From assembly GCA_963921195.1 (NCBI GenBank), contig OY992539.1, positions 100,758,964 to 100,822,963 of the forward strand: a stretch of DNA of 64,000 bases. Reading direction: 5' to 3'. Source of the stretch: Pegoplata infirma. Taxonomy: Eukaryota > Arthropoda > Insecta > Diptera > Anthomyiidae. Below, one piece after another: positions 60,717-64,000 of the stretch (its first letter is position 1; each line of letters opens with the position of its first letter). Position numbers and translations under genes: made by a program. The notes below the pieces were generated by a model. It worked only from the letters and a program-made list of their open reading frames with translations, had not been told where the DNA came from and made no database searches.

Positions 60717-61977
60717 TTTGATAGATTGCTTTTTTATACTTTTGTTTGGTTTTTTTTTTTTCAAACAGTCTCTAAAAATGTTTATTTAGCAAAAATAGAA
60801 AAAAATTGATATTAAATTTTAAATCCGTATATAATCACAAATTAGTTTTATTCTAAATAGAAAAAATACCGTAATGACCACAATGAAATGAGAATTTCAC
60901 ACAAATTGTTCTAACGTAACCAACCGAATGAGTGAAATAATTGACAGATAGTTTCTATGGCCGTTTTTATGCTAGAGAACAATTTATCGGTTTTAATTAA
61001 TTTGATTTTTTTTTAGTTTAATGAATTTTTTTTTTTTCAAAAAATATATTTTAATCGATTTTTCTTTTGTTGATAAATTATCGAATGCTTTGCGCTTGTT
61101 TTTTTTTATGTTATGTTTTATTTGTTTGTAATACAGGGTATAAATTAGTTTTTGTTTGATATTGGTTCAGTCATTAGGGAAGTAGCAAAAAATTTTTTGA
61201 TTTTATTTTTCAAATATGAACAGTAGGGTGGCACGAATTATGACTTTTCGAATTTGATCGTTCGCTGGACAAGGGAAAAATTCCTAAAAAAATTTTCCCA
61301 TGCAAAACAAATTTTATTTTTTTTTATTTTTATTTTTTTTTTTAAATTATTATTTTACCGGATTAGCTTACTGCGGCAAAAAAAATTATTTTGGTGGGAT
61401 AAAAGTATCCGCTTTAAAATTGACTTCGAAAAAAAATTTATTACAAGTTCTGACAAGCAAAAATATTAGTTGTTAGTCATAATGACACATATTCATTAAA
61501 ACATTTTATTCCGATTTGCGAAATCCCAGCAGAAATTTTGCTAAACTGGCAGCAGCTCTTGGAGAGAAAACTAGATTCAAGAAGCGCATCCAAACCTGCT
61601 AAGTTTATGCATGATTCTCTAAGGTAATGTCACACCTAAGAGATTTAGTTAGATACACCGAAAACCCACTCTTAAGATGCGCTGAAATCACGTGTCTTTC
61701 GAGCGCTGATTAAAGCATTCTTTTTCAGCGGTGATTAAGCGATATAAAGATGCAGTAAATACATGTATCTTTTTATAGCTGATTCAATTAGAATAAAAAT
61801 GAAAACATTTGACTACTTCTGAAATACAATTGAAAATGATGCAAATCTGATATACAATTGACTATTTTTGAAATATAATTGGAAAATCTCAAATACAATT
61901 GACTATTTCTGAAACTCAGTTGAATATTTCTGAAATACATTTGAAAATGATGTTAACCAACTTCTGAAAAGGTATTT
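60717..61977. other. upstream of the start codon, no promoter placed
   Basis: 60717-61480 is AT-rich, possibly 5' UTR or upstream intron. 61500-61960 contains AATCACGTGTC..GAGCGCTGATTAAAGC and a degenerate 'tttctgaaatacaattgaaaat' array, related to 1-640. Confidence 0.4.
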
Positions 61978-62090
61978 TTATACGCTCCAGCCACAGTAGG
62001 GGGTTATACTCACTTTATCATTCCATGTGTAACGCATCGAAGTATAAGAAGGTCTAGGACACTATAAAGTATATCGGTCATTCCATGTGA
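61978..62090 (-). mobile_element. mini-me-like tip fragment
   Basis: TTATACGCTCCAGCCACAGT, CACTTTATCATTCCATGTGT, AACGCATCGAAGTATAAGAA and GGTCTAGGACACTATAAAGT follow the order of mini-me tips, then the match stops. Confidence 0.55.
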
Positions 62091-63118
62091 TATCACCCAA
62101 AATTTGACTGACGGTCTTTAGATTTTCCTAATATTTTGCAGAAAAATACTCTATGGGCCCATATAAAGATTTCACTTTGAGTTTCAAAAAAACTCGCGAT
62201 TTTATTCGATTTTTTAATTTTCGAAAAACCAAAAAATCTGTGAAAAGTGTCTCACTTTTAAAATCCATCGGTCAAATTCATAAGGCAATTGTAATTTGGC
62301 TTTAAAGCACACAATAGTTAAAGTACAATAAGTCTTTAATAAACCTTTATTTCAAAATTGTATTCATAAACGTACTTTAACAGTTTAATAATTTTGCGTT
62401 TTAATGTTGGCAACACCCTTGCAATATTTCTCATTTAATTGTTTGTGATGTATAAAATCATGAATCGATTGACTCGGTAGTCATAAGTAAATATTTTTTT
62501 TTGCAGATTTAAGAGTTGGAAAAGATTTCGTGTGAAATAAAAATTTGTTTAAAACGTTTTTCTTAACGTTATATAGAAGTCAAATAGAAGTAAGAGCGAA
62601 ATAATTGTAATTTTATACCAAGAGCACAAAAAATATTCGAGTACCGAATATGTTTTGATTGAATGTACATCACTATTTTGTTTTATTTGATTTTAATTTA
62701 TTTTTAACAAATATTTGACAATTTTTTATTGAAAACATCCAAAATATGTTATTTGTAGAAGATATCTTCGATTTATAGAATAGAAATTGATGGCATATAA
62801 ATATTCTAGGGAGGAGAATGTTTCATTAAGTGTTTAGATAATTATAGATTGAATGCCGAGCACAAAATAAGAAACTTCTCAACTCCAAACTTTATTGAAG
62901 GTTTATTGTTGACTATACCCTACTATAAACCTTTTATAAATTTGTTGCTTTTAAACGATTTTGAATAATGTTTTTGCAAATTTTCCCTATAAACCTTTTA
63001 TTATCATATCTTAAAACGTTATGAATTTGACCGCATATCTTTAGCAATTCTTAATAGGTCTGAATGCTTATGAAATAAAATAGTCATAACAATAAAATAC
63101 CCCAAGTAAAAATGTGAA
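62091..63118. other. AT-rich sequence, no gene seen
   Basis: No recognised repeat or coding signal. 62290-62520 and 62860-63020 share 'aaacctttatt' and 'cataacgtttta'-like phrases in opposite orientation, suggesting a decayed inverted repeat. Confidence 0.35.
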
Positions 63119-63120
63119 GG

Positions 63121-63987
63121 ATCAGTACTGATCCGAAAAATAGATAGCTGAGATTATGTCAGTTTTAATCGGACGGATATAATTACATCCGAAAAATGGG
63201 TTTATCTACCCGAGTAAAAATAGACATATATTACAATATATAACTTGATACAAACATAATAAATTATATATAATTATACATCCCTGAGATATTTTCTAAA
63301 TTTTTTTAATGCAGTCATATGTAGTAATATATAATTTAATCATGATTCGGATTAAAAGGTGTACGGTTGATATAATTATATAAAATTATATGAGGGTCAA
63401 TACAAAATTTGTTTTTCTGTATAATTTAACATAACATTATATATAGCTTATTCTGTTCCATATAAAACTATATATGTTTCCAATTAACCAAAAATTTTCT
63501 AAGGTTTTTAGGCAAAGTATAAGAAACTTTTTAAAATGTTCCTAAACATTTCCTTGTTAGGGTTATGTATATCACCTATCTGGTTCGAAGCGTACCCAAA
63601 CATTTTTGTTTTTTGAAAATTATATGTTTGGTGAATGTATCGTTGACCTGTGGTATATCTCAACCCCAACCAAAAAACACCGGGATTTTATATGTTTTTG
63701 TGCAATTAGATCTAATTAGATCCACCAATATAAGGCAATGTCTGGTCAAAACTCGGATGAAATCAAATCATATTTTATACAAGTTGATCTTTTTTAATGC
63801 AAAAGCATCCACCATTATTCGGATCAAATTGCGTATTAATATATATTGTGTCATATATCATCATATATTGCATCATATAAAAATTTTTACTCGGGTAATT
63901 ATATAAACCCATTTTTCGGATGACATTGTATCCGTCTGATTCAAACTGATCTAATCTTAGCGATCCATTTTTCGGATCAGTACTGAT
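63121..63987. mobile_element. 867-bp foldback with perfect 21-bp ends
   Basis: ATCAGTACTGATCCGAAAAA at 63121 and its inverted copy ending at 63987 match for 21 bp. Inner pieces also pair (GAAAAATGGGTTTATCTACCCGAG against CTCGGGTAATTATATAAACCC). The centre is rich in TATATAA. The frame at 63565-63906 lies inside and has no recognisable domain. Confidence 0.8.
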
Positions 63988-64000
63988 ATTTCAAATCCCG

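Noticed and set aside
60733..60745. TATA box for the Zasp66-like gene
   Set aside because: It lies only about 20 nt before the ATG, too close to place a start of transcription and leader.
63565..63906. 113-codon frame near the right edge
   Set aside because: It sits inside a foldback with 21-bp ends and shows no conserved features.

Overview
The window is AT-rich nuclear DNA from a higher fly (Brachycera, most likely a calyptrate such as a blow fly, flesh fly or house-fly relative). Three things point there: a muscle PDZ/ZM gene resembling Drosophila Zasp66, spliced with short fly-type introns; several 'mini-me'-type elements carrying GTCY microsatellites; and a dense load of fly-type LINEs, tRNA-derived SINEs, a Penelope-like element and foldback transposons. 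Species cannot be fixed from the sequence.

The backbone is one protein-coding gene on the minus strand. It starts with an ATG at 60716 and runs leftward through at least seven exons: 60618-60716, 38473-38624, 38097-38399, 37771-38017, 37170-37707, 32411-32730 and 18002-18219. All intron phases agree, giving 1877 nt or about 625 codons, and the last exon ends at a donor, so the 3' end is missing. The protein begins with a PWGF-type PDZ domain, continues through an acidic segment ending in a ZM-like motif, a basic and Ser-rich segment, a Pro/Glu-rich segment with a coiled coil and a Q/N-rich segment, and reaches a second ZM-like motif. I call it Zasp66-like; such proteins bind alpha-actinin at the Z-disc. 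A 56-nt exon at 4487-4542 may belong to its 3' part.

The introns are large (about 22 kb, 4.4 kb and 14 kb) and packed with mobile DNA. 1-5130: palindromic elements with a nested SINE and a nested element with 9-bp target duplications. 5136-9780: a decayed RNase H-bearing LINE broken by a SINE and a Transib-like element; removing either insertion rejoins the reading frame. 10869-13618: nested foldbacks. 14743-17122: mini-me-like and MITE copies. 18401-25529: MITEs, a 2.5-kb hAT-type foldback with 8-bp target duplications, and others. 25834-31621: a foldback split by a CR1/Jockey-like LINE, then a tandem-repeat element nested in a MITE. 33924-34640: a small intron-containing gene on the opposite strand, nested in intron 5. 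38638-40950: a 5'-truncated Penelope-like element ending about 14 nt from the exon-2 splice acceptor, split by a MITE and followed by a hammerhead-like motif. 41328-59511: more mini-me, hAT, Harbinger-like and foldback elements, many nested. 60717-63118: unique sequence and fragments. 63121-63987: a final foldback.

The main story is a muscle gene whose introns carry more than ten kilobase-scale inverted repeats. These could form long double-stranded hairpins in its pre-mRNA. Several insertions can be read with filled-site and empty-site logic inside the window itself.
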